DNA of 48,975 nucleotides from Psychromonas sp. B3M02 (GCF_003318165.1 NZ_QOCB01000020.1:1-48975); one strand, 5' to 3'. Numbered from the stretch's first letter, positions 26,767 through 34,847 are shown. A program made the numbers and translations. Notes: generated from the sequence alone by a model not told the origin.

Positions 26767-29181
26767 TTAAAATAGCGACATTTGATCTGACGTTATTAAG
26801 TTAAAATCTTTGCCTAACACAGGTAAAATAGCTTCTGCGATAGGTTTTAATTGCTTATCAATGTATTGCTGGTAATCAATATCAGAATGAAGATATTCCT
26901 GTGGCTCTGGACCATTAACAGTCAACAAATAGCCTATTCTTCCACGTTGTTGATAACGTAATGGTAAACCTAATGCCGCATTTTGTTGATCCGCTAAACG
27001 TGCTGCTTTTACTTGTGGAGGTACATTCTTAACATAATCTGCTAAAGGGCGACGTAAGCGTTTATGATAAACCAGCTTATCATCTAATTGCCCTTGTTTG
27101 AGTTGCTCAATAGTATCCATGATATAGGTTTCTACGGGCAACCCTGCGAATATCTTTTGATAAAGTGCCTTCTGAAAATTTTGTGCTAACTCAGTCCAAT
27201 CCGACCGAACCGTCTCCAATCCTTTGAAGACAATTTCCTCGCCTTTATCGGTCATGGTTAAACCTGCATAACGCTTTTTAGACCCAGTATCTTGGCCGCG
27301 TAAGGTTGGCATAAAAAATTTCGAAAAAGCCGTTTCAAACTCAATCTCTAAGAAACAATCTAAATCAAACTCTTCACGTAACCTAGTTTCCCAATAATGA
27401 TTAATATCCTTAGCTAACAGCTTGCCTGCTTGCATTGCTTGTTGTTGATCTTGGCAACTTTTCAAGTACACAAAAGTAGAGTCCGTATCACCATAAATAA
27501 CCTGCTGTCCCTGCGCTTCAATAAACTGTGCCGTATCTTGCATTATTTGGTGACCACGTAACGTGATCGAGCTTGCTAAGCGGGTATCATGAAAGCGACA
27601 ACCCGCAGAACCCAAGACACCATACATACTATTCATAATGATCTTAATAGCATGTTGAAAGGCATGATTTTTATCTTTTTTAGCCTGTTCACGAGCAGCA
27701 GTTAAGGTATTAATAATCTTAGGTAAGTGATGCGCAGTACGGCTAAACCTTGCTCCTCTAAAGCCGGGTATGGTTTCATCTTCAGGTGCTAATAACCCTT
27801 CTACCATACCCAATGGGTCAATCTTAAAACTACGCATGATATTAGGGTACAAAGACTTAAAATCTAATACTAATACCCACTCATATAATCCCGGTCGTGA
27901 GTCCATCACAAAACCACCCGGGGAGTGCTGTGCCTGTACATCCCCTAAATTCGGTGCAATATAACCACTACGGTGTAATAACGGTAGATACAGATTAATA
28001 AAGGCCGCCACCGATGCGCCGCGCCTTTCCAAAGCAAGTCCAGTCAAACGTGCTCGTTGAATAGTATATTCAGCAAGTTGTTTATCCTCAAAAATACGCT
28101 CGACGAGTAAGCAATCTTGTAAATTGTAACGTGCTAAGGTTAACGGCTCTTGCTCAAATTGGCGTTTAATTTCAAGGCCTTTATCGCTGTTGTTAGCGAT
28201 TAACTTACCTTCACCAAATAAGCTTTGGCTAACAAACTCTAAACTATAACTTTCAAAGTGAAGACTGGCATTCTTTAAGGCATCTATGCCGTCCAGGACA
28301 ACTCTTCCATTTAATATCACAGAACCAGAGTCAGGATTGTCTCTATGTGTTAACCACTTTAAGGCACTCCCATCTCGGCCTATAGTCAAAGGCACACTTA
28401 ATATCTGGGCTCTTTTAGCTAATAAACGCATATCGAAATTTGCTACTGCCCACCCAATAATTGCATCGGGGTCGTGTTGTTCAAACCAATGGATAAGCGC
28501 TAATAACAATGCCCGTTCATCTTTAACCCATTGCACATTAATATCATCGGCGGCTTGAGGGCGACCTATCATTAATACCGTATGATGAGCGTTTTCAGCG
28601 TCACCAACATTGCCCATACTTAATGCAATACTATACAACTCACTCTGTGGGCTACATTCGACATCCAATGACACCATAGTTACATGCCCATTGGCTTCAA
28701 TCACCTCAGCATCTGTCTCACTAGATACTGTCGCATGTTGACAGGACCAGTACGATCCAAGCCAATCAATTTGCCCTGACACCTTGACCACACCATAAAT
28801 AAAACGCTCCATCAAAAAACGGTCGCTTAATTTAATATCTCCTTCATAGGTAGCAATACCTTGCTGCATTAAGGCCAATTGGCACCACTTATGAAGTTGT
28901 TGTTTAAACGTGTAAATGGCACAGACTTTCTGTCCATTAAAGGTTTTAAGGTCAATAGGCCTAATAAAATCTGGAAAGCAGTTTTCTTGTTTCCAAATAG
29001 ATTCAGCCTGCTCCAGTTGTGCTTGCTCAATAAGGAAAACATAACGTTGTTGGGGGATAACAATACGGCATGGTCCACGCTCGGTGGTTAACCAGAAAAT
29101 CAAATCAACACCCTGTGTTGTTTCGACTTGTTGGCGAGATAAAATCAGGCCAGATAGGGAAGTAATAGAAGTTTCGCTCAT
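26767..29181 (-). CDS. polB: DNA polymerase II
   Basis: Family B polymerase, SOS-associated in E. coli and used in replication restart and translesion work. 804 residues from the ATG at 29181 (E. coli 783); a start three codons earlier is also possible, and no strong ribosome site decides. The 3'-5' exonuclease motif I is SLDVECSP (Asp and Glu kept). Polymerase motifs are DFKSLYPNIM, NSMYGVLGSAGCRF and YGDTDSTFV. All catalytic carboxylates are intact. A lone MITE-like arm starts about 18 bp upstream of the start codon and may overlap the promoter. I could not identify a clear LexA box. Confidence 0.95.
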   Translation of the reverse strand: MSETSITSLSGLILSRQQVETTQGVDLIFWLTTERGPCRIVIPQQRYVFLIEQAQLEQAESIWKQENCFPDFIRPIDLKTFNGQKVCAIYTFKQQLHKWCQLALMQQGIATYEGDIKLSDRFLMERFIYGVVKVSGQIDWLGSYWSCQHATVSSETDAEVIEANGHVTMVSLDVECSPQSELYSIALSMGNVGDAENAHHTVLMIGRPQAADDINVQWVKDERALLLALIHWFEQHDPDAIIGWAVANFDMRLLAKRAQILSVPLTIGRDGSALKWLTHRDNPDSGSVILNGRVVLDGIDALKNASLHFESYSLEFVSQSLFGEGKLIANNSDKGLEIKRQFEQEPLTLARYNLQDCLLVERIFEDKQLAEYTIQRARLTGLALERRGASVAAFINLYLPLLHRSGYIAPNLGDVQAQHSPGGFVMDSRPGLYEWVLVLDFKSLYPNIMRSFKIDPLGMVEGLLAPEDETIPGFRGARFSRTAHHLPKIINTLTAAREQAKKDKNHAFQHAIKIIMNSMYGVLGSAGCRFHDTRLASSITLRGHQIMQDTAQFIEAQGQQVIYGDTDSTFVYLKSCQDQQQAMQAGKLLAKDINHYWETRLREEFDLDCFLEIEFETAFSKFFMPTLRGQDTGSKKRYAGLTMTDKGEEIVFKGLETVRSDWTELAQNFQKALYQKIFAGLPVETYIMDTIEQLKQGQLDDKLVYHKRLRRPLADYVKNVPPQVKAARLADQQNAALGLPLRYQQRGRIGYLLTVNGPEPQEYLHSDIDYQQYIDKQLKPIAEAILPVLGKDFNLITSDQMSLF

Positions 29182-29199
29182 AAACTGCATCTTATACTA

Positions 29200-29270
29200 A
29201 TATCAATTATATTAAATAAGTGTTGTGTGTTATGTGTAGAAAAAATGACTTAGTTTAAGCTGTTAATTGA
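29200..29270. repeat. Solo MITE-like left arm upstream of polB
   Basis: ATATCAATTATATTAAATAAG and, further in, AAAAATGACTTAGTTTAAG match the left half of the copy at 33898. The right half is missing. It lies directly before the polB start region. Confidence 0.6.
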
Positions 29271-29297
29271 AAGGATTGGAATGTGTTATAAAGCTGA

Positions 29298-29340
29298 GAG
29301 TGAATAGCAATCTCTTATTCAAGATAATTGCCATTCACTC
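29298..29340 (-). terminator. Hairpin downstream of uraA
   Basis: GAGTGAATAGCAA and TTGCCATTCACTC pair over 12-13 positions with a mismatch and a 17-nt loop, just after the uraA stop. There is no strong T-run, so it is a weak terminator or an RNA end-stabiliser. Confidence 0.45.
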
Positions 29341-29348
29341 CCTTTATG

Positions 29349-30614
29349 TTAACCGCGATGACGAGGTAGGAGTAGATTCAATAAGATAGCCACGATGCCA
29401 CACAGGCTAACCCCCTGTAAACTGAATGAACCAATGCCTAATGCCATACCACCAATACCAAATACTAAGGTAACAGAAACAATACACATATTACGTGGTT
29501 GAGATAAGTCTACACGATGACGAATCATGGTATTCAACCCTACAGATGCAATCGTACCAAACAACAGCATCATAATACCGCCCATGACTGCACCCGGAAT
29601 AGTTTGTAATACAGCACCAAACTTACCTACAAATGCCAGCAAGATAGCAATAATAGCTGCCCACCACATGATTTTAGGATTGAAGTTACGCGTTAGCATG
29701 ACTGCACCCGTTACTTCTGAGTAGGTTGTATTAGGCGGACCACCAAATAATGATGCGGCGCTTGTAGCAATACCATCACCTAGTAAAGTGCGATTTAAGC
29801 CAGGCTTTTTAAGGTAATCTTTACCTGTCACATTACTGATCGCTAGAATGTCACCAACATGCTCAACGGCAGGTGCAATAGCAACCGGAATCATAAATAA
29901 TACCGCCTGCCAATTCCACTCAGGTGCCACAAATTTAGGCACACTTAACCAAGCAGCGTTACTAATCGCACTAAAATCTAACACGCCAAAAAAGAAAGCT
30001 AGAATATAACCGACCAGTACACCACAAAATATCGGCACTAACTTAAATATACCTTTCGCTAATGTTGAGACTAACAAGGTGGTGATCAATGCAGAAAAAG
30101 AGATGATCATAGCCGTATTCTGTTCCATCAATACCGCACTTGCATCACCGGTTTTACCTAACGCCATATTCACTGCAACAGGTGCTAAACCTAAACCGAT
30201 GACCATGATCACAGGGCCAACCACCACTGGTGGTAATAAACGATGGATAAAACCAACACCTTTTAATTTCACTGCATAAGACATCAACATATACACCACA
30301 CCGGCTGCAAATAAACCGGACATCGTTGATGCAATGCCCCAGGTTTGCACGCCATAGGCAATAGGTGCAATAAAGGCAAAACTAGAAGCAAGGAAGATTG
30401 GCACCTGACCTTTGGTGACTAAATGGAACAATAATGTACCAATACCTGCGGTGAATAACGCCACATTAGGATCTAAACCAGTGATCAAAGGCATTAAGAC
30501 CAATGCACCAAAGGCCACAAATAACATTTGTGAACCAGCAAGCGCTTGCTGGAATAATGATAGATTAGCTGTACTATCTAGCTCAGCTGAGTCAGAGGAG
30601 ACACTGTCTGACAT
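29349..30614 (-). CDS. uraA: Uracil permease (NCS2 family)
   Basis: Uracil:proton symporter of the nucleobase-cation symporter 2 family, 421 residues (E. coli UraA 429), about 14 helices. The helix-10 and helix-8 motifs carry the substrate-binding Glu residues (IAPAVEHVGDI; LFGGPPNTTYSEVTGAV). Other family signatures are present (GLGLAPVAVN and the C-terminal LNLLLPRHRG). It follows upp by 84 nt on the same strand, a standard uracil-salvage pair. The ribosome site AAGGGA is 7 nt before the ATG. A 40-bp palindrome lies in the upp-uraA gap and may lower uraA output relative to upp. Confidence 0.95.
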   Translation of the reverse strand: MSDSVSSDSAELDSTANLSLFQQALAGSQMLFVAFGALVLMPLITGLDPNVALFTAGIGTLLFHLVTKGQVPIFLASSFAFIAPIAYGVQTWGIASTMSGLFAAGVVYMLMSYAVKLKGVGFIHRLLPPVVVGPVIMVIGLGLAPVAVNMALGKTGDASAVLMEQNTAMIISFSALITTLLVSTLAKGIFKLVPIFCGVLVGYILAFFFGVLDFSAISNAAWLSVPKFVAPEWNWQAVLFMIPVAIAPAVEHVGDILAISNVTGKDYLKKPGLNRTLLGDGIATSAASLFGGPPNTTYSEVTGAVMLTRNFNPKIMWWAAIIAILLAFVGKFGAVLQTIPGAVMGGIMMLLFGTIASVGLNTMIRHRVDLSQPRNMCIVSVTLVFGIGGMALGIGSFSLQGVSLCGIVAILLNLLLPRHRG

Positions 30615-30647
30615 ATTAAATTCCCTTTATAAAAACAATAGAGTAGG

Positions 30648-30687
30648 TAAATCAACCTATTTTACTTAAGTAAAATAGGTTGATTTA
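30648..30687. repeat. Perfect 40-bp palindrome between upp and uraA
   Basis: Left arm TAAATCAACCTATTTTACTT is followed at once by its exact reverse complement. In RNA the centre would form a small TTAA loop on a stem of up to 18 bp. It begins 11 nt after the upp stop and ends about 33 nt before the uraA start. No T-run follows on the minus strand, so it is more likely an RNA-stability or attenuation element than a full terminator. Confidence 0.85.
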
Positions 30688-30698
30688 TTAGCATAAAA

Positions 30699-31325
30699 TT
30701 ATTTAGTACCGAAGATTTTATCACCCGCATCACCTAAACCAGGTACGATATAACCATGCTCATTTAAGTGAGAATCGATAGAAGCCGTATAAACTTCAAC
30801 ATCTGGGTGAGTCTCTTCCAAAGCTTTTAGACCTTCTGGAGCAGCCACTAAAATAAGTACTTTAATATTTGTACAGCCACTTTCTTTGATCAAATCTAAT
30901 GTTGAGATCATCGAACCACCAGTTGCTAACATCGGGTCAACCACTAATGCCATACGTTGATCAATTTGACTAACTAGCTTTTGGAAATATGGCACGGGTT
31001 CTAGCGTTTCTTCATCGCGGTAAATACCAACTACACTGACTTTTGCACTTGGGATATAGTCTAAAACACCGTCCATCATGCCTAAACCTGCACGTAAGAT
31101 AGGCACAACCGTTACTTTTTTACCTTCGATTTGCTGTACTTCAATCTCCCCTTCCCAGCCTTCGATTTTCACTGTTTCTAATGACAAGTCATTAGTTGCT
31201 TCATAAGTTAATAAGCTTGACACTTCACGTGCTAATTCACGAAAACGTTTGGTACTAATACCCGCTTCACGTAATAAACCTAATTTATGCTGGATAAGCG
31301 GATGTTTTACTTCAATAACTTTCAT
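30699..31325 (-). CDS. upp: Uracil phosphoribosyltransferase
   Basis: Converts uracil and PRPP to UMP. 208 residues from the ATG at 31325, exactly the length of E. coli Upp, with GGAG 8 nt upstream; longer in-frame extensions lack a ribosome site. The N-terminus [19 protein letters not shown] and the PRPP-binding loop [12 protein letters not shown] are diagnostic. The uracil-binding C-terminal region [18 protein letters not shown] is intact. It is the first gene of the upp-uraA operon. Confidence 0.97.
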   Translation of the reverse strand: MKVIEVKHPLIQHKLGLLREAGISTKRFRELAREVSSLLTYEATNDLSLETVKIEGWEGEIEVQQIEGKKVTVVPILRAGLGMMDGVLDYIPSAKVSVVGIYRDEETLEPVPYFQKLVSQIDQRMALVVDPMLATGGSMISTLDLIKESGCTNIKVLILVAAPEGLKALEETHPDVEVYTASIDSHLNEHGYIVPGLGDAGDKIFGTK

Positions 31326-31453
31326 GCTGTGTCTCCAAATGAATAAAATGTTAAAATCGACCGATGTTAGCAAGATAAAATGAATCAATTTATGTGCTGT
31401 ATCATTATAAATTGAAATCAGTTGTTTTTGTTAAAATTAGTCAATTTTTTAAA

Positions 31454-31484
31454 CAAAAAAGGCTAAGGGTTTCCCTTTAGCCTA
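31454..31484 (-). terminator. Rho-independent terminator of the ammonium transporter gene
   Basis: On the minus strand: AGGCTAAAGGG, AAA loop, CCCTTAGCCT (one bulged base), then T6. It lies 34 nt past the amt stop. Confidence 0.88.
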
Positions 31485-31517
31485 TTGATTTAAATGTATA
31501 TTAATAACAAGAGAGCC

Positions 31518-32735
31518 CTAGTTATTATTTAAATTAGTAGCGCCGATTTTATGAATCGCCACATCTGCACCTTTGAACTCGTCCTCTTCATCTAAACGAA
31601 TCGGTGTAATCGTATTCACTAGCTTATAAACAATAAAACCACCCACTACAGCAAACACAATGCCCGCTAATGAACCGATTAATTGACTCATAAAGGTTAC
31701 GCCACCTAAACCACCAAAACTTTCTAATCCAAAGATCCCAGCGGCAATACCGCCCCATAGTCCACATATTCCGTGTAAAGGCCAAACCCCTAATACATCA
31801 TCAAAATTAGAGAACTTATTCTGTACATAAGTGAATACCCAAACAAATAAACCACCCGCAACTAAACCTGTCGTTAACGCGCCAATGGGATGCATCAAAT
31901 CGGAGCCAGCACAAACCGCTACTAAACCCGCTAGTGGGCCGTTATGAATAAAACCAGGGTCTTTTTTACCAATCACTAAAGAACTGATAATGCCACCGAC
32001 CATCGCCATTAAAGAGTTAATGGCTACTAATCCACTAACGCCCTCAATCGCCTGTGCAGACATCACGTTAAAACCAAACCAACCAATAGATAAGATCCAA
32101 GCACCTAACGCTAATAAAGGGATATTAGACGGTGCAAAGGCAATCACTTTGCCTTGACGAAAACGCCCATGACGACTGCCTAAAACAACAATGGCAGCAA
32201 AAGCAATCCAGCCACCCACTGCGTGTACTACAATCGAACCGGCAAAATCATGGAAAGCAGCCCCGAAATTAACCGTTAACCAATCTTGGAATCCATAATT
32301 ACCATTCCAAATCATCCCTTCAAAAAACGGATAAACAATACCAACACATAAAGCGGCAGCAATTAACATGGGATTAAATTTAGCTCGCTCGGCAACACCA
32401 CCTGAAATAATCGCAGGAATTGCAGCAGCAAAAGTCATTAGGAAGAAGAATTTAACTAATTGATAGCCATTATTTTCGGCTAAAACGGCGGCGCTATCGA
32501 AAAAAGTAACACCGTAAGCTAACCAATAACCGAAGAAGAAATAAACCAGTGCAGAAACACCAAAGTCAGACATAATTTTAACCAAAGCATTCACTTGGTT
32601 TTTATGACGAACCGTCCCAACCTCTAAAAAAGCAAAACCTGCATGCATGGCAAACACCATGATTGCGCCTAATAAAATAAATAAAGTATCCGCACTACTG
32701 ATTAACGCGGTGACATGATTTTGTACTAAGTCCAT
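31518..32735 (-). CDS. amt: Ammonium transporter (Amt family)
   Basis: Trimeric ammonium channel/transporter of the Amt/Mep/Rh family, 405 residues, 11 helices, inner membrane. The twin pore histidines are visible in FHDFAGSIVVHAVGGW and WPLHGICGLWGG, and the family signature in GYWLAYGV. It has no cleavable signal. The cytoplasmic C-terminal tail (about residues 375-405) is intact. No glnK/glnB gene is adjacent, unlike the usual glnK-amtB pair, so PII control must come from elsewhere. AGAGGGAAAG precedes the ATG. Confidence 0.94.
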   Translation of the reverse strand: MDLVQNHVTALISSADTLFILLGAIMVFAMHAGFAFLEVGTVRHKNQVNALVKIMSDFGVSALVYFFFGYWLAYGVTFFDSAAVLAENNGYQLVKFFFLMTFAAAIPAIISGGVAERAKFNPMLIAAALCVGIVYPFFEGMIWNGNYGFQDWLTVNFGAAFHDFAGSIVVHAVGGWIAFAAIVVLGSRHGRFRQGKVIAFAPSNIPLLALGAWILSIGWFGFNVMSAQAIEGVSGLVAINSLMAMVGGIISSLVIGKKDPGFIHNGPLAGLVAVCAGSDLMHPIGALTTGLVAGGLFVWVFTYVQNKFSNFDDVLGVWPLHGICGLWGGIAAGIFGLESFGGLGGVTFMSQLIGSLAGIVFAVVGGFIVYKLVNTITPIRLDEEDEFKGADVAIHKIGATNLNNN

Positions 32736-33140
32736 CTTTCCCTCTTTTTACATCCTTAAAAAATTGAGGCGAACCTTACCCGATCAATAAGTTAGTTAAC
32801 ATAGCTTTATCCTATTTTTCGCTTTTTTTTGATATCAAATCAAGATTAGGCAAAAAGATGAAAGGTCGTGCATTTAATAAAAAACAACCTTTATAAAAAC
32901 AACACATTTACTTAATTTAAATCAGAATAAATAGAGATGAATTTACTTTTTTCCTATAACAAACCAACCGTTAATCAGTATCAGGTATTTATTTACATCG
33001 CCCACTGAAATAGATTGAACGCCTCAGCAAAATGTTACATTACAACACTTTTAAATTAATGGATGAATAGAGGTTGGCTTACATTGAATTTGATAAAGGT
33101 AAGAGTATACAGATATACACTCACTTCCCTGCTTTACACA
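32736..33140. other. Region between amt and the ABC pseudogene
   Basis: About 400 AT-rich bases with the amt promoter region on the minus strand. I looked for a sigma-54 site for amt and found no match good enough to report. No gene seen. Confidence 0.5.
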
Positions 33141-33850
33141 TTGCCAACCAGCCTGTTTACAATTAAAAGCCTTAACTTGGTCTCCTAGCCGCCACAAAAC
33201 TTTATTAAAACCTATCTCGTTGACCGTACAATCAGGTGAACTTGTCGCTGTAGTTGGCCTTAATGGTGCAGGAAAAACCCGCTTATTGCGCTGTCTTTAT
33301 TGCGTAAATAAACCTTCTAGTGGTGAAGTTCTACTCGATGGCGAAAAAATTTGGTCTTTAACAGCTCGTCACTGTGCGCAACGCATTGCCACGGCATTAG
33401 AAGATTCCAACGCAGAGTTTGCATTGACCGTATTTGAAATGGGTTTAATATCGAAATCGACTCATTGGAAGCGAACCTCATCTGACATCATAGCAATAGA
33501 TAACCACAGTTCTGGTTATTGGAAGATAAACATCACATAAAATCAGATAGTTAAATCATGTAATAGACAATACTGATAGTGCTGCGTAGTTCAAGGCAAA
33601 TTATTGCTCAATAACGGGTTATTGAGCAATAATTTAACGCCGAAATCCTTATAAATAGCGGTGTTGACTCGCTTTTCTTATCCAGTATTGAGGTTAGAAA
33701 GTGTATTGGCTTTGCTCGATATAAGTCACCTTCAATACAGGCATTTTAATTCATTACCAGAAGGTGAACGACAGCGAGTCATTATTGCCAGAGCGATAAT
33801 ACAAGAGCCCGACGTACTTATTTTGGATAAACCAACCTTAACACTCGAAA
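33141..33850 (+). pseudogene. Iron-siderophore/heme-type ABC transporter ATPase, degenerate
   Basis: Pieces of a FecE/HmuV-type ATPase in several frames. A start-like piece (TSLFTIKSLNLVS, from about 33141) ends at a TAG. A second piece from about 33190 reads RHKTLLKPISLTVQSGELV with an intact Walker A (GLNGAGKT) and runs to a stop at 33540. After a hairpin insert, the third piece (33661 on) has a worn signature motif (LPEGERQRV in place of LSGGERQRV) and Walker B LILDKPT, in which the catalytic Glu is Lys. The C-terminal third is missing: at 33837 the gene runs into a copy of the tRNA-array terminator region. No permease or binding-protein genes remain nearby. Confidence 0.85.
33570..33655. 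repeat. Stem-loop element splitting the ABC pseudogene
   Basis: Perfect 17-bp stem (33598-33614 with 33619-33635; arms AAATTATTGCTCAATAA and complement) closed by CGGG. It is flanked by CTGCGTAGTTCAAGGC and AACGCCGAAATCC. The flank resembles the TTAGTTCAAGGCGTAATTT block of the MITE-like family, so it may be a distant member or a separate hairpin repeat. Confidence 0.65.
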
Positions 33851-33896
33851 TTTTCCCAAAAAAAAGCCTGAACATATGTTCAGGCTTTTTTAATGT
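33837..33896. repeat. 60-bp duplicate of the tRNA-array end (copy 1)
   Basis: Matches 34213-34272 at all but two positions, 376 bp apart. It contains the terminator hairpin AGCCTGAACAT/ATGTTCAGGCT at 33865-33886 with A and T runs on both sides. It joins directly to the truncated ABC gene. Confidence 0.9.
33858..33891 (-). terminator. Duplicated tRNA-array terminator (distal copy)
   Basis: Perfect 11+11-bp stem AGCCTGAACAT/ATGTTCAGGCT with A8 before and T6 after, so it can work on both strands. On the minus strand it would end any transcript through the composite tRNA-Asn. Confidence 0.85.
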
Positions 33897-33897
33897 C

Positions 33898-34058
33898 ATA
33901 CCAATTATATTAAATAAGTGAGCTAAATTTTGCGTAGGAAAAATGACTTAGTTTAAGGCGTAATTTGAAGTGAAGGGTATTTCCTTTACGAAGATTACAA
34001 CGCAGAAATAAGTTATTTTAACAAGTAAAATAGATTACTTAATTAGTATGATTGGTAT
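33898..34058. mobile_element. MITE-like element, full copy (161 bp)
   Basis: Ends ATACCAAT and ATTGGTAT are perfect inverted repeats, and the two halves pair imperfectly over nearly the whole length. It is closely similar to the copy at 48809 (blocks TTAACAAGTAAAATAGAT, AAAAATG-CTTAGTTT). It carries no coding capacity. It is inserted just past the discriminator base of the composite tRNA-Asn and has replaced the CCA-coding bases. Confidence 0.85.
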
Positions 34059-34060
34059 AA

Positions 34061-34206
34061 CTCCTCTTGCTGGGCTTGAACCAGCGACACACGGATTAAC
34101 AGTCCGTTGTATTGACCTTGGTCTCGCTCACAGTATTCAAGTAAGCGATCTTGGTACCAACTAAATAACAGTGCTCAAATTGCTCTACCAACTGAGCTAA
34201 AGAGGA
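34061..34206 (-). pseudogene. Composite tRNA-Asn, double length, no CCA
   Basis: Read on the minus strand, the first 24 nt (34206-34183) and last 49 nt (34109-34061) equal the intact tRNA-Asn genes. Between them lie 73 extra nt (34110-34182), exactly one tRNA body length. The extra part holds CACTGTTAT, like the CACTGTTAA anticodon-loop region of the neighbouring degenerate units, and an 8-bp hairpin (TCGCTCAC/GTAAGCGA). It may be a fused tRNA-like pair rather than a simple insert. The extra DNA sits at the D-stem/anticodon-stem junction, so the product cannot fold as a normal tRNA. It lies after the array terminator. Confidence 0.8.
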
Positions 34207-34212
34207 ATGAAT

Positions 34213-34272
34213 CTTAACACTCGAAATTTTCCAAAAAAAAAGCCTGAACATATGTTCAGGCTTTTGTAATGT
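34213..34272. repeat. 60-bp duplicate of the tRNA-array end (copy 2)
   Basis: Partner of 33837-33896; see that entry. This copy directly follows the last intact tRNA-Asn gene and is probably the original. Confidence 0.9.
34233..34266 (-). terminator. Rho-independent terminator of the tRNA-Asn array
   Basis: On the minus strand: AGCCTGAACAT/ATGTTCAGGCT stem followed by nine T, starting about 6 nt after the last tRNA 3' end. Confidence 0.92.
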
Positions 34273-34347
34273 GGCTCCTCTTGCTGGGCTTGAACCAGCG
34301 ACACACGGATTAACAGTCCGTTGCTCTACCAACTGAGCTAAAGAGGA
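34272..34347 (-). tRNA. tRNA-Asn (GUU), copy 1
   Basis: 76 nt with encoded CCA. Acceptor stem TCCTCTT/AAGAGGA, D-arm GCTCAGTTGGTAGAGC, anticodon arm ACGGA-CTGTTAA-TCCGT (GTT), T-loop GTTCAAG. It is the last intact unit before the terminator. Confidence 0.97.
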
Positions 34348-34375
34348 ATTGTAACTTTCTCACTGATTAATCTAA

Positions 34376-34423
34376 CAAGGATTAACAGTATCTCTATGGC
34401 TCTACCGACTAACCTAAAGAGAA
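34376..34423 (-). pseudogene. Degenerate tRNA-Asn-like unit D1
   Basis: The 5' part resembles tRNA-Asn (TTAGGTTAGTCGGTAGAGCC, CTGTTAA), but the anticodon stem is mispaired and no T-arm or matching acceptor 3' strand is found. The unit starts 76 nt upstream of tRNA copy 1, so it fills exactly one tRNA length. Confidence 0.75.
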
Positions 34424-34483
34424 ATTATAAATATTTATCGTAATTTCTTACGTTTAACTTCGATTTATCAAAGTTAAAGAATG
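34424..34483 (-). repeat. 60-nt inter-tRNA spacer with two hairpins (copy a)
   Basis: Transcribed right after tRNA copy 2. It contains an 11-bp stem (TTTAACTTTGA...TCGAAGTTAAA) and a 5-bp stem closed by a GAAA loop (CGTAA-GAAA-TTACG). The same spacer occurs at 34712-34771 and 34924-34983. It probably guides processing of the precursor. Confidence 0.8.
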
Positions 34484-34559
34484 TGGCTCCTCTTGCTGGG
34501 CTTGAACCAGCGACACACGGATTAACAGTCCGTTGCTCTACCAACTGAGCTAAAGAGGA
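34484..34559 (-). tRNA. tRNA-Asn (GUU), copy 2
   Basis: Identical over 76 nt to copy 1, with CCA encoded and anticodon GTT. Confidence 0.97.
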
Positions 34560-34587
34560 ATTGTAACTTTCTCACTGATTAATCTAA

Positions 34588-34635
34588 CAAGGATTAACAG
34601 TGTCTCTATAGCTCTACCAACTTAGCTAAAGAGGA
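34588..34635 (-). pseudogene. Degenerate tRNA-Asn-like unit D2
   Basis: Keeps the tRNA 5' end (TCCTCTTTAGCTAAGTTGGT), GTAGAGC and CTGTTAA, but loses the anticodon-stem pairing and the T-arm. It starts 76 nt upstream of tRNA copy 2. D3 lies directly upstream of it, so two degenerate units are in tandem here. Confidence 0.75.
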
Positions 34636-34663
34636 TTGTATTTTTCTTACTTATTAATCTGAA

Positions 34664-34711
34664 TACGGATTAACAGTATCTCTATGGCTCTACCAACTAA
34701 CCTAAAGAGGA
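34664..34711 (-). pseudogene. Degenerate tRNA-Asn-like unit D3
   Basis: Same type as D5: TCCTCTTTAGGTTAGTTGGT, GAGCCATAGAGATACTGTTAA, then TCCGTAT. It starts 76 nt upstream of D2. This extra unit makes the module here 288 nt instead of 212. Confidence 0.75.
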
Positions 34712-34771
34712 ATTGTAAATGTTTATCGTAATTTCTTACGTTTAACTTTGACTTATCAAAGTTAAAGAATG
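34712..34771 (-). repeat. 60-nt inter-tRNA spacer with two hairpins (copy b)
   Basis: Same as copy a; here the 11-bp stem (TTTAACTTTGA/TCAAAGTTAAA) is perfect, with a TAAG loop, and the GAAA-loop stem is kept. Confidence 0.8.
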
Positions 34772-34847
34772 TGGCTCCTCTTGCTGGGCTTGAACCAGCG
34801 ACACACGGATTAACAGTCCGTTGCTCTACCAACTGAGCTAAAGAGGA
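34772..34847 (-). tRNA. tRNA-Asn (GUU), copy 3
   Basis: Identical over 76 nt to copy 1, with CCA encoded and anticodon GTT. Confidence 0.97.

Noticed and set aside
32850-32900. Sigma-54 promoter for the ammonium transporter
   Set aside because: The best candidate (TGCACGACCTTTCA on the minus strand) lacks the GG at -24 and the GC at -12.
34110-34182. Group I or other intron in the composite tRNA
   Set aside because: 73 nt is far too short for a group I intron, and the position is the D/anticodon-stem junction rather than the anticodon loop.
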